Assembly (NCBI GenBank): GCA_009760855.2
Contig: WPIO01000051.1
Span: 804,501 to 868,500, forward strand
DNA: 64,000 nucleotides
From: Cristatella mucedo
Lineage: Eukaryota > Bryozoa > Phylactolaemata > Cristatellidae
Direction: 5' to 3'
Positions 11,735 through 25,140 of this stretch are shown piece after piece; positions within the stretch are counted from its first letter, which is position 1, and the number at the start of each line of letters is the position of its first letter. Position numbers and translations under genes: made by a program. The notes beneath the pieces are model-generated. The model made no database searches. It had not been told where the DNA came from and saw only the letters and a list, made by a program, of their open reading frames with translations.

Positions 11735-12490
11735 CAGTTTAGATAAGGATACCTCGTCTAAGTTTTTCGATGCATTTGAATCACACCATCTTGATTTCTG
11801 TCCGACTCTGCTCGCTGGCCTCCTGGCATCTGAAATTAGGCGATTACAGACTGTGCAAAACTCTGCAACTAGGCTTGTCTGTCGTGAGCATGGCAGTTGC
11901 CACGTCGCACCACTTCTCGCCAACCTGCAAAGGCTACTAGGTAAGTAACGGATCGGTTTCAAGGTCTTGTCGCTCACTTTTAGGTCACTTCATTCTTTGG
12001 CTCCAGCCTATCTCTCAGATCTACTCTCCCACCAGGCCAAGCATCGTACCACCTGCATTTCGGAATCCAACAGTTTACCAATACCTAGCACAAACCTCAA
12101 ATCATTCGGACAACTTGCATTTAATTCGTATGCTACCAAAGCCCGGAACTCCCCCCCCCGACTTGCGTCAGAACATCTCCTGACTTGACCACGTTTTAAA
12201 AAAAAAACTTAAAAGCACACCTATTTAGGACAGCATTTAGTAGGTCTCTGCGATTCGTCTTTCATGTGCTTATTCGTGCTGACACTGTGCAAGCTGCCAC
12301 TAACCACATTTTCATGCTGACCTTGTGCATGTCAACCCTAACCATGTTATTCCTGTTGTTTATAAAGCATAATATTACTTGCCATTCAATCGCGCTTCCC
12401 TTAACAAGAAATGTAAAGCACCTTGAAAGAGATTGAGTTCTCAGAGGACGCTTTATCAAGTGCATTATTATTATTGTTATTATTACTATT
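11735..12490 (+). mobile_element. L2-A 3' fragment shared by units 1 and 3
   Basis: Plus-strand L2-A C-terminal region (frames at 11598-11948 and 11967-12188) and 3' UTR, with a TTATTATTGTTATTATT tail ending just before 'gcagtcccctagacc'. Unit 3 has the same insertion with the same left end (36712-37465). Unit 2 has the empty site near 27680. Stops and frameshifts are present. Confidence 0.85.
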
Positions 12491-12931
12491 GCAGTCCCCT
12501 AGACCTCGGTCATCAAGGTGCCCAAGTAACCTTTTGGGTCAACTTAGGGATGCAGAATATTCAGTCTAAAAAGGTATTCAGACGATTGAAACGATAACAT
12601 TGAAATGATGATAAGACCATTAGGCCGTGTATTAGAATTGAGTTAATTCACCAACCATAAACTATCTCGGCTTTGCCACAGCATGAAACCTCGCTGACAG
12701 CTGACGACTGAAATAGGCTCCAGCTGATAATGTCAACTGAGTAAAAGCCAGCATTAATGCAAATTCTGAGGGACTCAAGTTAGGTTTCTGTCACATGTGT
12801 GCCTCAACGAGAATGACTGAATCTTACTTTGACCGCGATCGCTCATGTTTAGTCATTCATTTTTTTGACTTTTTTAGGCTTGGCGATTCTCTTGGCTCAA
12901 CCGTCGCAAAACGAAAACGAAACTCTTTGGC

Positions 12932-13057
12932 ATGGCTGCAAGTTACCAAAGCCCAAATCACGCCGCAGATGAGCAGGACGAAGCTGTAAGTCAATACTTT
13001 CGTTTTCAGGCTACTGATCACAATGTACAAGTAAACGTAGGCAGTTTGACGACTTAA
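12932..13057 (+). pseudogene. Short ORF conserved between units (unit 1 copy, early stop)
   Basis: 41 codons from ATG, ending early at TAA. The peptide (ADEQDEAVSQ, FQATDHNVQVNVG) corresponds to the unit 2 (28122-28313) and unit 3 (37907-38116) ORFs. No known family recognised. Confidence 0.25.
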
Positions 13058-13259
13058 TACCACGAGGGCGTCCGGAAAAGTATGCTGGAAGACGGGCATT
13101 TACCCAGAAGCTAAGCTCTGTGACAGCGTCAGAGTGGTAACTGAAAATTCTAGATGACTCTGTAGAGCTATACAGCTGTAGCTGTGTGCTGCTAAGTGAG
13201 CTTCGTGGATCTACGCAGCACGATTACTACAGCATGCTTACAGGAAACCATCACATTCC

Positions 13260-13605
13260 TGAGAGAGGCTTTAAATCATGCTGAACCCCATGATTCATTT
13301 TACAGTTCCTATGTTTGCGCAAAGCCCTAAAGCTCACATCCAACGTGCAACCTCAACGAGGAGCTGACCCGTGCTATTCGTTCTTTGTGTATTTATGCAT
13401 GCTTACAGTGTGCATGTGGCCACTAACCATATTTGCATTCTCAACGCATGCATGTCACCTCTAACCGTGTTAAGCTAGGTTACTCTCAAGCATGCTACTT
13501 CAATGCATTTTATCATGCTTCTTTTGCAGCACATGTAAAGGGACTAGAAAAGAATTGAGTTCTGAAAGGGCAAAATACAATTCGTATTATTATTATTATT
13601 ATTAA
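13260..13605 (+). mobile_element. L2-A 3' UTR remnant present in units 1-3
   Basis: L2-A 3' UTR ('gtgcatgtggccactaaccat', 'catgcatgtcacctctaacc') and terminal sequence, with a (TTA)n tail at about 13580-13605. Equivalent copies lie at 28450-28775 and 38280-38610, so the insertion is older than the array. Confidence 0.7.
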
Positions 13606-13929
13606 ATGCTGGTGCAAGTGCTCGTGCTCACTGCTCAGCCTTCACCCGAATTTAAGAAAAGCACAAAAATCTTCCAACAGCTGCTGTAAATGCCTGTACA
13701 CTACAAGGCTTTCCTTTGTAGCCAAGGCACCTGCAAGAGTCCGACTTCGGACAGCTCGAAGACACAGCTGTCACTTAAATTATGCAGGCATAGGAGCTAG
13801 TCTGCAGTTTGTAGAGAGCAGCGTTCCTCATTAGCCTGGCTTACTGCATCCTTGACCTAACTAGAGCTTGCAGCATATTCTGAAAAATGCCATTTCAATT
13901 TAGCCTCATATACTACCGTGTTACTGGTT

Positions 13930-14560
13930 TGCTCACCAAATATTTGCTGCAAATGTGCTGTGGCGATTGTCACCTTAGAAAGCTACACTTTAGCGGCCAC
14001 TTTTGAAGGGTGATCTGCCTTTCCATTTCTAAATAGGCTGTACGAATCAGCAGTCTCGATTCCCCATAGCTAACAGCGGTGTCCTGAGTTTACGCGTGAG
14101 TTTCGCACTTTTCCTCATGAGCATTCTTATGAAAATGACCTCCAGTAGTCCGCCTAGGCACTTTTGTACCCCAATCCACTTGCCAGTTTCAAATCAAGTG
14201 GCGAGACGCTACGATTTAGATTCTACTTAGTAGACTTTGTTGCTTTGTGTTCTTCCTCAAATTCAGACACTTGTGCATGTAAGTTTTCATGCAAATGGCC
14301 TGAGAGAGCATGGTCCGGCCCATTGGAATCACGATACACATGCTAATATAAAAAGAAGCCGTAACACACTTTGAGTTTTTGCCACAGACAAAACTGTGTC
14401 GGCCATTTACCGAAAAAAAACATCTTCACACTGCCAGGTCGCATTTTTATGCAAATTACATTCAACATGATGGCCCAGCCGGTGGGCCAGCACGTTAGTG
14501 GCTTAGAGACACTCCTGACCTGCGGCAAGGACTGAAGGCATATCCAGATATACTGTATAA
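13930..14560 (+). repeat. Satellite block, about 165-bp monomers, unit 1
   Basis: The recurring words 'atg[ac]aaatggcct' and 'gcacttttg' recur at about 13960, 14130, 14294 and 14454, a period of about 160-170 bp. Monomers are well diverged from one another. Homologous blocks lie in the other units and, reversed, at 49600-50240. Confidence 0.6.
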
Positions 14561-16779
14561 GAGCCGCCACAGCGCCTGCAGCTTCTTCCTTCTAACTTAC
14601 ACGATTAACCTTACGTGCCTCAACCCACATACTTATTTATTCGGTCTCACCATTTTGCAAAAGGCTAACTTAGTGAGCTTAATACTTATTTTCGAATAAG
14701 TGAAGTGGTCAGCCGATGCGGTGTCGCACGCCAGGGTTATGTGGCTGCTACAATCCTAATTCAATTCTTCCTCAATCAAGGGCTCACGATCTTTGAACAC
14801 CGGACTGTTTACAAATAAAGTGGTACCTTGGCTCACGAGTTTAATTTGTTGGGCGACGAGGTCTAACTCAATTTACTTGTAAGTCAAATTAGTGTTCACA
14901 TTTAAATGAAATCAAAGCCACTATTATGCTCCACACCACCAAAAACTATCGCGATTTTGTGTCACCTGTTTTAAATTAAAAGATCTACTTACATGCAACG
15001 GACATTGTTGTAAAGCAATTCAAGAGAACGTACCCGCAGTAATCGGGTTTTATGATTTCTTTAGTACGACGTGGAGATTAGGTGACCAGTAGATGTAGAT
15101 GAAACCCTATGACAAATTTGTCGGCGACGTGGAACGCTCGTTTATTGGCTGGGCATTTACGTGGACGTACCGATTGTTATCAGTTATGCGAAGAATTCTT
15201 ACACGAAGGTAGTGCCTAAGTAAAGTAGGGTACGTAATTAGCTGTACCTGCTGACTAGTCACATTTAAATTTTGAGTCTGGCGATCTTGTGCAACCATTA
15301 ACCAGGATGTATCTCTTGAGTCTATATAGGTGCGAACCTCGTTGCCTGAGCTTGACTCACGTTCGGGTCGTCAAGTAGCTTCTTGCAGCTCAACGTCTTT
15401 CGCTGCCCCACCCTGAATGGACCAATTAAATGCAAGCAGTCTTCCCTCGACCCTCCTGCTTGCATCGCTGACACACGCAGTCGCACACTTATACATGAAA
15501 GAAATTGCCGTTGCAACCGCTTCCTGTGAACGAGTGTGGCACGGGATGCTTGGGTGGACTTTGCAGGATTCACTGTGAAGTTCACTGTGTCAACCCACTG
15601 TGGGGTATTTTTACCGGATGGCAACTCAAACATTAGCTCCAAAATCTAACAAAGAGTCGGCCTAGAGACACTTCGTATATCTGAAAACTCGCAGGTTCGC
15701 ACACTCCAAAGTCAACGTACCACTGTGCACGCCTACATGTGCCCAGAGACAAGAATATTCTGTTGCGTGCTGAGTTTTCGGAAGGTTTCTGACTCGATCG
15801 CTGGACCTGACGTTCAGTGAGAACAATGTGCAGTGATAAGATGCATCAAAATCCTCTAACTGCCTGCCGCTAGCAAGCAAAAACCATTGCCACTAATTGT
15901 TGTTATTCGCCCTTTTAAAAGATGCTACTGTGAGTGGTGCCACTCTAAAGTGCTCATCAGCTTAACTACCAAAAGAAACAAATATGAATAAAATCTATTA
16001 AAATCCTCGTCTAAAAACTATTAAAATTCAGCTGTAAAACATCAACAGCTGTAGCCAAGAAACATATCTCAAGCTAACTGATAACAAATATCACAGAAAA
16101 CGCAATTGCAAATGAAGCGTGAAACCCAAGGATAAATGTTAGTGGTGTGATACAAGTTGCTTTAGTATCTGATCTTTCCAATTTCAGTGCTGAAGGCTCA
16201 CAGCTCGAATTTACAAACTGGCTGGTAACCGGAAGCGTGAATGTGATCACCCTTTTCTAAAAGAAATTGAAAACTGTCGAGGAAAACTCCGTGTAGCCAC
16301 TACAGAACCCTTCTAAGGCACGGGTCGGATTATTTACATTCTTTTAATGAAGAGTTTTCTCGTGGAAATCATGAAGTAAGGAATGCTAAGCCATACCGAG
16401 CAAGGCGATGTCATTAAGACTGTTAGGTCTTTTAGACCAATGATGCTAATTTTAATCTGAAACTGATCCTTTAAATTAAGTTACTAATTGTGCGTAAAGT
16501 CTCTTGTTTAATTGATAGATTCTGCTTGTGCCTGCATATGGCATTCTGTGGTGTGGCCAAAGTCAGTAACTACTTTGTGTCTTGCCAGCTCTTATGGACC
16601 TCACACAGACAACAGACCAATTTTGGCAAATCACAAGTTGACTATATGAACCATGGCAAATTAGTTGAAGGTTAAAAACAGCTTGCGATGAAGCCGCTGA
16701 AAATGCAGCTTATTAAGAACAAATCAAGCAGAGCTGTTGTTAATATTATTGCTTAAATGGCAGCGAGCTACGTTAATGT

Positions 16780-16855
16780 CATTGTACAAGCTAAGGGTGG
16801 TAATGTGCTCACAATTCACGACCGAAGTCACTGGTTTGAATTCTACAGTGGGCGA
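16780..16855 (+). other. tRNA-like (pol III box) block, unit 2
   Basis: A-box-like 'aagctaagggtgg' and B-box-like 'ggtttgaattc' about 45 nt apart. See 31577-31652. Confidence 0.35.
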
Positions 16856-17389
16856 GGCTTCGTTGGAAAATGCAAGCGATCGTGATAGCCATTTAGGGTC
16901 CTATGGCGCAATGCACAATTGCCTCTTAGATGAGCTAATATGTTTCCTAAAAGCTTAAGCAAATTGTTGAAACATTGAGCCGTACCAAATCAACGAATTG
17001 TCCTGCCTGGTGACCATCGGTCAACTATACCTATCCAGTTCTCAAAGAACATCGTGCAAGAATGTGCTCAATAGTTAAATTTGAAAGCGGCACAAAAAGG
17101 TTTACGTGAAGACACTTTGCTTAGAGACATGCCGTTTGATCCACACGTATGCTCACTCAAAACTCAACTATGACAACGGAAATTCCCTTACAGAGATTTA
17201 TGTCATCGTACTTCGAAAACAAACATATGAAACAATCGTGAGATGACACACAAATGCATAATGTTTAATATCACGCCATAAAAGCGCATGACTACAATAC
17301 GAATAACATACGAACCATAAATATTGCCACTGTCATTAAATTAGCACTTAAAGAGGGTCTTTCTTTAGTTACCCTAACAGCAGGAGCAG

Positions 17390-18250
17390 ATAATAATACA
17401 TTTGTAGTGAGCCCGATAAGAATTCGATCTCTTACTAAGCAATTCATATAAGCTGGAAGAAGCTGTATCAACTGATTGGCTGTAAAGTGGCAGATTTCAT
17501 CAAGCAGCACATGGCTATTAGAGTGACAGACACAGAATCAACATGTAAACGTTCTTAGTTGCAACATGCACAGTGTCGGCACTCAGAAGCACTTAAAAGA
17601 AATGTAACGATAATCATCTAAATGCTGACAGAACTACTGCTTTCTAAGCTTCTATCTAAATGTTTATTTGTGGCAGGTCGTGACGTCTGACTGGAATGTG
17701 ATTCAGGATTGGAGGGAGTGCAAACTAAAGGTAGCGTCTCTAAAGGACATGCGGTTCGTGCGAGATATAGCAAGCGATTCGTTTCAGAAAAGCGGGTGTC
17801 ACGATGCCTACAGCCTACTTGGGCCGTAGTTCTGACAGGTAGGCATGAGCGAAATAATGAAGGGACCTAAAAGTAAGTGACAGACCCTTCGAGTCGATGA
17901 GCTGCCGGAATGGGTAGCTAGTGCAGGTCGGACAGAAGTAGTGCGATTTATCAACTGTGCCGCTCACGGCAGACAAGAGTAGGTGCAGAGTTTTGCACCA
18001 ACTGTAAGTGCCTGATTGCACAAGCCGGTAGACGAGAAACAGTGGGATGCAACAGTAACGACAAAATGTTAACAACGCATTGACCAATTTAGATGTGGTA
18101 TCACTGTCTAAGGAATGGATCAAATCATAGGCACAGCTAAATTTCGCTTGCGTGAAAGTGAAAGCCTAGATTGTGCTTGGCGGTCATATCGGTGAGAGGG
18201 AGAGAGTATAAAGTGAGAATAGAACCGGACCGAGCAGGGAGCGTTGAGGT
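17390..18250 (-). mobile_element. Old minus-strand L2-A remnant, unit 2
   Basis: Equivalent of 7140-8050, but with more of the C-terminal region kept (17815-18130) and without the nested plus-strand 3' end. 18150-18250 jumps to an RT-proximal segment ('gtgaaagcctagattgtgcttgg'), so there is an internal deletion. Heavily decayed. Confidence 0.65.
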
Positions 18251-19158
18251 ACTCCGTTCTTCAGCTAAGCTGGCGGTGCTTGGTGGCAGACGGGCTAATG
18301 TAGATCTTCGATGTTTTATCGGCGCGTGCTTAGCGGTCTCGCCGTCGATTCACATAGTATTAGTTTACTTGCACTAGTGGCATTGTTCAATTACCCACGA
18401 TGAGTGCCCACAACCAAGTATTGCGTCATCTTGCAAAATGTATTGATTTTGATAGCATTTACGGCACCAGACTGTGATATTTTTACCTGAAATTTCTCGT
18501 CGGCATTTAGCCTTTGGTTCTAATAGAAATGAGAAAGGCATAGGAGAAAAGCGCCCGGTAGCCACCGCGATGGCCGGAACCGCCAGGTCAGATGCCGCTC
18601 GTTGGGCGGGGCAACCACGAGCTGAGTACCCGCTCGTTTTGTATTCCTAGCATTGTCTCGTACCGCTCAGCACGCTCCCCCACATGCGTCACTGTTAATC
18701 TCTCTAACTTAGTGGTCATCAGGTCTGTTGTAACTCCATCGGCTAGACTTAACGCTTGCCTTTGGAATCCTCGCTCACTGTGCAATAAGCCTCTGGTAAT
18801 AAGCAACCTTATTTCTGAAAATGGTATCGACCGGCTCGCCCTAACTTAAACTTGGCTGAAATCGATAAACTGCCCGACAATAAAAGATGCCACCCCATCT
18901 GGTTTCACGTTCTTTCACACCCCTAGATCGATCAAAACTGGATGTGAAGTTGCTATCATCGTGCGATCGAAATTCGTCTTCAAGCCATTGACAATACCAT
19001 CGCAGCAGTCTTTTAAATCAACTGTCTTGGTCTCATCCGAAAAAAAGCTACTGATAAAGGCAGTAGTCTATCGCCCACCAGGTACCAAATCCTTCTCTAT
19101 CTCAGATTTCTCCGATCTCATTTTGATTCTGCGTGTAAGAAATTGATCCTTCCTCGTA

Positions 19159-19626
19159 ATGGGTGATTTCAACGTTCACTTTGATAACTTATCTGACGCT
19201 TTTAGCACCGAATTTCGTGCATTGATTGACTCATTGTCTCTTGTGACTCATGTGCATGGCCCGACTTACATCAAGGGTCACACACTCGACGGGATTTTCT
19301 CATACGACTGCACTTTGTCATCACCAATTATCACCAAATCCTGCCTATCTGACAACATGCAGATCTCATTCAATCTACAGTGTGTGCCCACCTCCTCCTC
19401 TAAAATAGCCTGCGAATCGCGAAACATCAAGACCCTTGACATCGATGCTGTCCGTGCGAGAATATCTGCTTCACCTCTGCTGCTCAGTCCTCCCTCTGAT
19501 CTGTCGTCATTGGTAGATAGCTACAACACGACACTAGCTGACACGCTCAACGAGTTTGCACTTCTGACAAAGTGCACTGTGCACACCGCACAGACGGCCT
19601 ATGGTTTACCACAGACATTAAACTAG
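19159..19626 (+). pseudogene. L2-A endonuclease domain fragment
   Basis: Open stretch starting with the conserved catalytic box MGDFNVHFDN and continuing through the C-terminal half of an AP-type endonuclease. The usual SDH near the end reads SDN (CLSDNMQISF), a loss of the catalytic His. The preceding N-terminal half lies in other frames at 18750-19146, so the domain is broken. Confidence 0.75.
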
Positions 19627-19869
19627 CCAGGTCTACTAAGCGAAAGCTTGAAAAACATACAAAAGATCTGGACTGACTGTCCACCGACAGGCATATGAAG
19701 ACTACTGTACGTCGTACCAATCGATCCCAGCAAAGGCCAAATCTAGCTTCTATAGAAACATTGTTGAATCTGAGATGCACCATCCAAAAATGCTAATGTC
19801 GACGATAAAAAATCTCCTCAACCACTCCCTTGTTAACTCTCTACCTGATGATCCTTGTGATGATCTAAA

Positions 19870-21105
19870 AATAATATTAACAATATTATTAATGCACTTG
19901 ATAAAGCTCCCTCAGAGAACTTAATCTCTTTCTAGGCTTTTTACATTTGCTGCGAAGGGAAATGAAATTGAATTGTAAGTAAAATCATGCTTGAAAAACA
20001 AACAAAATGATTAACATGGTTAGGGGTGACATGCACAGGGTCAGCATGCAAATGCAGTTAGTGGCGGCATGCACAGTGTCGACATGCGTAAACACATGAA
20101 GGACGAATCACAGGGACCCACTAAATGCCGCCCTAAATAGGTGTGTTTTTAAGTTGATTTTAAATGTGGTCAGGTCAGGGGATGTTCTGACGTAGGTTGG
20201 GTGGGAGTTCCAGGCTTTGGGAGCATAGGAACTAAATACACGGTCTCCAAATGAGTTAAGGTTTGTACAAGGTGTTTGTAGACTGCTAGATTCCGAAAAG
20301 CAGATGGTACGATGCTTGGCCTGATGGGGGAGTATATCTGAGAGATAGGCTGGAGCCATAGAATGAAGGGACCTAAAAGTGAGCGACAAAACCTTGAAGT
20401 CAATCCGTTGCTTGACTGGTAGCCAGTGCAGGTCGGCGAGAAGTGGTGTAATTTGGCAGCTGCGATGCTCACGACAGACAAGCCTATCTGCTGAGTTTTG
20501 CACCAGCTGCAATCGCCTGATCGAACATGCTGGTAGGCCAGTAAGCCGTGAGTTGCAGAAGTCGAGACGGGATGTCACGAATGCATGGACCAACTTGGAC
20601 GTGGTATCCCCATCTAAACAAGCCCGAATTTTAGCAATGTTATAAAGCTGAAAATAGGCAGATTTGACTGTGGAGCTGATATGGTCGTCTAACGAGAGGT
20701 CGCTTTGGAATATACACCTAAATATCGATTTGATTCAACAGGAGGTATGCTGGCAGAGCCAATTTTGAGAGTCAGTCTTTCCAATCTCCGAATCACATTG
20801 GATTTGCCCATAACTAGTAAGTTAGTTATATTATTGTTTCGTTTTAGAAAATTTGCGGCTATCCATGTGTGGATGTCATCAATGCATGCTGCAAGTGAGT
20901 TGAGAGAATTTGAGGAAATCAAAAGCTGGGAGGGATCGAAGCAAAGGTACAACTGAGTGTCATCCGCATAGAAGTGAAAGCCTAGATTGTGCCTGGCAAT
21001 CACATCAGCAAGAGGGGGAGTATAAACCGTGAAATGAACCGGACCTAGCACGGAGCCGTTAAGTACTCCATATTTCAGAGGTACTTCAGATGAGCCGAGA
21101 GCTTC
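19870..21105 (-). mobile_element. Nested L2-A 3' fragment inside the larger L2-A
   Basis: A tail of AATAATATTAACAATATTATTAAT type at 19870, then the family 3' end ('gctccctcagagaacttaat') and C-terminal ORF on the minus strand (20108-20593), then RT-proximal sequence up to 'ggtacttcagatga' (20689-21111, with [12 protein letters not shown] intact). The host L2-A breaks at 'cttgtgatgatct' and resumes at 'gagcttctctcaatac'. A 'gatga' sequence is present at both ends (target duplication or microhomology). Confidence 0.85.
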
Positions 21106-21628
21106 TCTCAATACTTTGTGTAGAAGATAGACGAGATCAGGGAATCCATCCCTGCGATGACAACATCTCCACTAGAATGCTGTACCCCGATTCATGGCAG
21201 CACCTCAACGTCTATATTTAAGCAGGTCACTAGTGATCTAGTCCTGAAGCTCGTATCTCAATCAAATAAGATAACAAGTTTTCTGGACCCTATTCCCACT
21301 GTCCTGCTCATACGTGGCATTGATCTGCTGCTGCCATGTATAACTAACATGAATAATTTGTCATTAGCCTCAGATCATCCCAGCACCCTTCAAAAAAGCT
21401 GTAGTCAGGCCACTTCTCAAGAAATCAACACTAGAACAAGAAAACTTGAGCAACTACCGCCCAGTCTCCCTTCTACCATTGCTATCAAAGAGAGTGAAAT
21501 GGGTAGTGGCGGACCAGCTGAACTCATATATCGAAACCTCACACCTGGCTAATAAGTTCCAGTCTGGCTTGAGAGCTAATCACTCCACAGAGTCAGCATT
21601 GCTTAGGGTATAGAACGACCTACTTACT

Positions 21629-22315
21629 ATGGCAGACATGGGTAGAATGTCTCTGCTTGTTTTGCTCGATCTTTCGGCAGCTTTGGATACCATCGATCAC
21701 AAAGTTCTTCTAAAGCACCTCACCTATCGCCTGGGCATCACTGGCACTGCTCTGCAGTGGTTCAGGTCCTCTCTCAGTGGGAGACTCCAGAGTATTGACG
21801 TGAATGAACAAAGATCATCTGAAGTACCTCTGAAATATGGAGTACCTCAGGGCTCCGTCCTAGGACCGGTTCTGTTCACGGTTTATGCTCTCTCTCTTGC
21901 TGATGTGACTGCCAAGCACAATCTAGGCTTTCACTTCTATGCGGATGAGAGGCAGTTTTACTTTCGCTTTGATCCCTCCGAGCCTTCGAGCACCTCAAAT
22001 TCTCTAAACTCACTTACTGCATGCATTAATTACATCCGCACATGGATATCAGCAAATTTTCTAAAACGAAACGATGATAAAACTAACTTACTAGTTATGA
22101 GCAAACCCAGTTTGATTCAGAGATTTGAAAGGCTGTCTCTCAAAATTTGCTCTGCCAGCATATCTCAAATTGAATCAGCTCGAAATCTCGGTGTCATATT
22201 CCAAAGCGACCACTCGTTAGACGACCATATCAGCTCCACAGTCAAATCTGCCTATTTTCAGCTTCATAAAATTGCTAAAAATTCAGGCTTGTTTAGATAT
22301 GGATACCACGTCTAA
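21629..22315 (+). pseudogene. L2-A reverse transcriptase, 228-codon open stretch
   Basis: RT palm and thumb of the outer L2-A: DLSAALDTIDHKVLL (motif A), [28 protein letters not shown], then YADE in place of YADD, then RNLGVIFQSDHSLDDH. The lost second Asp of the catalytic box predicts a dead enzyme. The C-terminal part continues in another frame at 22272-22709. Upstream RT sequence (21380-21600, with NYRPVSLLPLLSK-like sequence) is in yet another frame. Confidence 0.85.
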
Positions 22316-25140
22316 GTTGGTCCATGCATTCTTGAAATCCCTTCTCGACTTCTGCAACTCACTGCTTACTGGCCTACCAGCATGTGCGATGAGGCGATCG
22401 CAGCTGGTGCAAAACTCTGTAGCTAGGCTTGTCTGTCGTGAGCGTCGCAGTTGCCACACTACACTTATCGCCGACCTGCACTGGCTACCAGTCAAGCAAC
22501 GGATTGACTTCAAGGTTTTGTCGCTCACTTTTAAGTCACTTCATTCTTTGGCTCCAGCCTATCTCTCAGATATATTCCCCCATCAGGCCACGCATCGTGC
22601 TACCAGCTTTTTGGAATCCGAATGTCTACAAAAACCCGTACAAACCTCAAATCCTTTGGAGACCGTGCATTTAGTTCGCATGCTCCCAAAGCCTATAACT
22701 CTCTCCTGACCTACGTCAGAACATCCCCCGACCTGACCACAATTAAAAAGAATTTAAAAACCTATTCAGGGCAGCATTTAGTGGGTCCCTGGGATTCGTC
22801 CTTCACCTGCTTATGCGTGCTGACATTGTGCATGCTGCCAGTAACCACATTTGCATGCTGACCCTGTGTATGTCACCTCTAATTATGTTATTCATTTTGA
22901 TTGTTTATCAAGCATTATATTGCTGACCATTCAATTGCATTTTCCTTTGCAGCAAATGTAAAGCGCCTAGAGAGAGAGATTAAATTTTTTGAAGGCGCTT
23001 TATCGAGCGTATAATATTAATTATTATTATTACGTGAGCATCGAGGTTGGTGTCATGCAATTTGTATCCCTGTTTTTGAAACATGATATTAAGCCGCAGC
23101 ATCCCAGTGTAAGTATAAGGTCGATTCCAAAGTGTGCACGGGCTGTGATATTGATGGCTTTTCCTTTTCAATTGGGGTCTTTCAATTTTGTTCTAGATAT
23201 AAAGCTTATATTAGTCAATTCATAGGTTAAGAGAAACTCTTTGCATTTCATGGTCTTGACTCTTTATATGAAGTCTTGCATTTCGCAACTCTAGCTTTCA
23301 GTTCGGTGAGTATTTAAAATATCAGATTGACTATTACTTAAATACCCAGTAAAGTGGGCTAACTTATTTTGGAATGCAAAAAACAAGTGACAAATTCATA
23401 ATAATATTTTTTATTTGCCTAGCACAATATTTTTGAAGCAATTGTTGATTGACATCGCTATCAAACAGAAATAGAGTGTCATCAACAATCTCGAAACTGC
23501 CAGCCATTTCATTTTAAGCCGGGGCATGGAGGTCGAGTGCACGTTAAGCATGGAGATTTGCGACATCCGGGGATAAAGGTTATAAAATTTCGTTCCTCTT
23601 TTTCAGACAATCCTGAAATGATAAAACGACGATCTGTATGATTGCCCTAAAATCGCAGATCACAGTGCTATCTTCCAGAATAAGGGCTTCTTACCCAGGG
23701 CTCGTCCTTCAGCATCGACGTCTCCGTCTGCCACATCGGCTGACTGCTGAGGAGCAGCATAGGCTTCCTAATGAACAATGTAGTTACATACTTACATTCA
23801 TTATTTTCACAAAGTCACAAGTTAGGCAAATTTGTGACGCGAACTTTAAGGTAGTGAAAATAGGCATGTCCATCAATGGCTGTCACTTGTTTCCAAGGGA
23901 GTACACGAACACATTTAAAGAAAATCAGTATCAGAATTGGAGCAATAAAAGCTATCGATTCCATAAGAATGCCACATGGATTTGAAACGGAGCCTTCGGT
24001 ATTTCTCAGCATTAGGTGGAGTAATTTAGCCTGGCCTACCTAGCGACTTGTTTGATTTTTGCATACCATAACACGCAAGCAGTAGAAAAAGAATAAATGT
24101 CTAATTCCAAGTAATTAAACAGCATTATTCACACATCGGTAAAGCTCAAGGGGCATCGTCCTGCTTGCGACGGACAATACTGGATTTTGAGCTGCCAAAA
24201 TGGAATCCACAACATGGGTTTGTAGAGGACCATTGCTCAACCACTAGGCTAAGATCACAGGGACAGTAGCAATTGTAAAGAAACGAGGGGCAGCACGTGA
24301 ATACGGTGTTAGTGGTCACTGGACAATCGCTCTTAGGTTTCCAAGCCTGAATGAGATTATGAATTTCGAGCTAAGCACGCCAGCACTACACCTGAAGCTC
24401 CACCATTGCAGACGAATGTATGCAATCGCTTTCGGGTTTTTAGGCTTCATGCTGAACGGTTAGCCAATCGTGCTGAGACGGCCGACTAGAGGTTACTAAC
24501 TACGTGATACCTCGGTACCTTACCCTTTAATAGTTGCCTTAGTTGGTCGTTCACCACGGACGGTTACTCTTACTGAGTATAATCGCCACTGGAAACTAGC
24601 TAATAAAATAGAGCTCAGGAAATGAGAGATTTGTATTACATTAGCCGTCAAAGAGTGAATAGAACCAGAGATGGAGATGTTTCTCAAGCAGAGGCTATGC
24701 GTTTGACTACCCGGCCAACAAGCTGCAGATTTGGGCTGATTCGTACTTGATACGCTATGCAGATGCCCGGGCAGAAGACAGATCTTTGGGCGGTAAACAA
24801 TGTTGCCAACTCACCAAGTACAGCATGCTTCTACTAAATCGGGCCAAATTGGTGCGACTGAAGAAGGATTTATGCGGCTCGTGAGATCAGGACGAGCATT
24901 TACATCAATGGCCACTGAGTACAGCATCAGCCAAATTATGGATGCAAAAATCCACTCTCAAACATCAAATTTATTTGACTTCAGCGTTGACTCCCTTTAT
25001 TAAGCTTATGAAACCTCAAAGAAACAATCAGGCGCCACGAAGCTGACATGTTCGGCTGGCCGTTCCACGTAAACTCGGGTCTAAACAAAGTCTTACTTCC
25101 GTTCTGGACATGTCCTGCTCATTTGTGCATACGCGACCAC

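Larger units (their letters stand above)
6336..16690 (+). repeat. Tandem array unit 1 (about 10.35 kb)
   Basis: First full unit of the array. The order is: start block with 'aaactaaagcatcagaacag' (6345; again at 31400), tRNA-like block (6518), old minus-strand L2-A remnant (7140-8050), block near 8300-8460 ('gtgagcatcgagg', 'tgtgatattgatga'), block 10960-11330, CA repeat, SINE remnant, L2-A insertion, block from 12493 ('cagtcccctagacctcggtc'), L2-A 3' end, satellite block (13930-14560), and a block at 15100-15900 ending near 'agatgctactgtgagtgg'. Every block recurs in units 2 and 3 in the same order and strand. Private to this unit: the L2-A at 9518-10340. Confidence 0.85.
18552..23032 (+). 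mobile_element. Near-complete L2-A retrotransposon, interrupted by a second L2-A
   Basis: Longest L2-A in the window: about 3.25 kb once the nested element (19870-21105) is removed. In order: CpG-rich 5' region (18555-18700), endonuclease from about 18720 (CLWNPRSLCNK, VVYRPPGTKS, MGDFNVHFDN), RT (DLSAALDTIDHKVLL at about 21660-21710, [11 protein letters not shown] at about 21845), C-terminal region (SFQSDHSLDDH-like, LDFCNSLLTGLP), 3' UTR and (TTA)n tail at about 23005-23032. The catalytic YADD box reads YADE (FYADERQFYF), so a catalytic Asp is lost. Several stops and frameshifts are present. The flanks rejoin as the unit sequence seen intact at 8283-8320 and 33370-33400. Confidence 0.9.
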
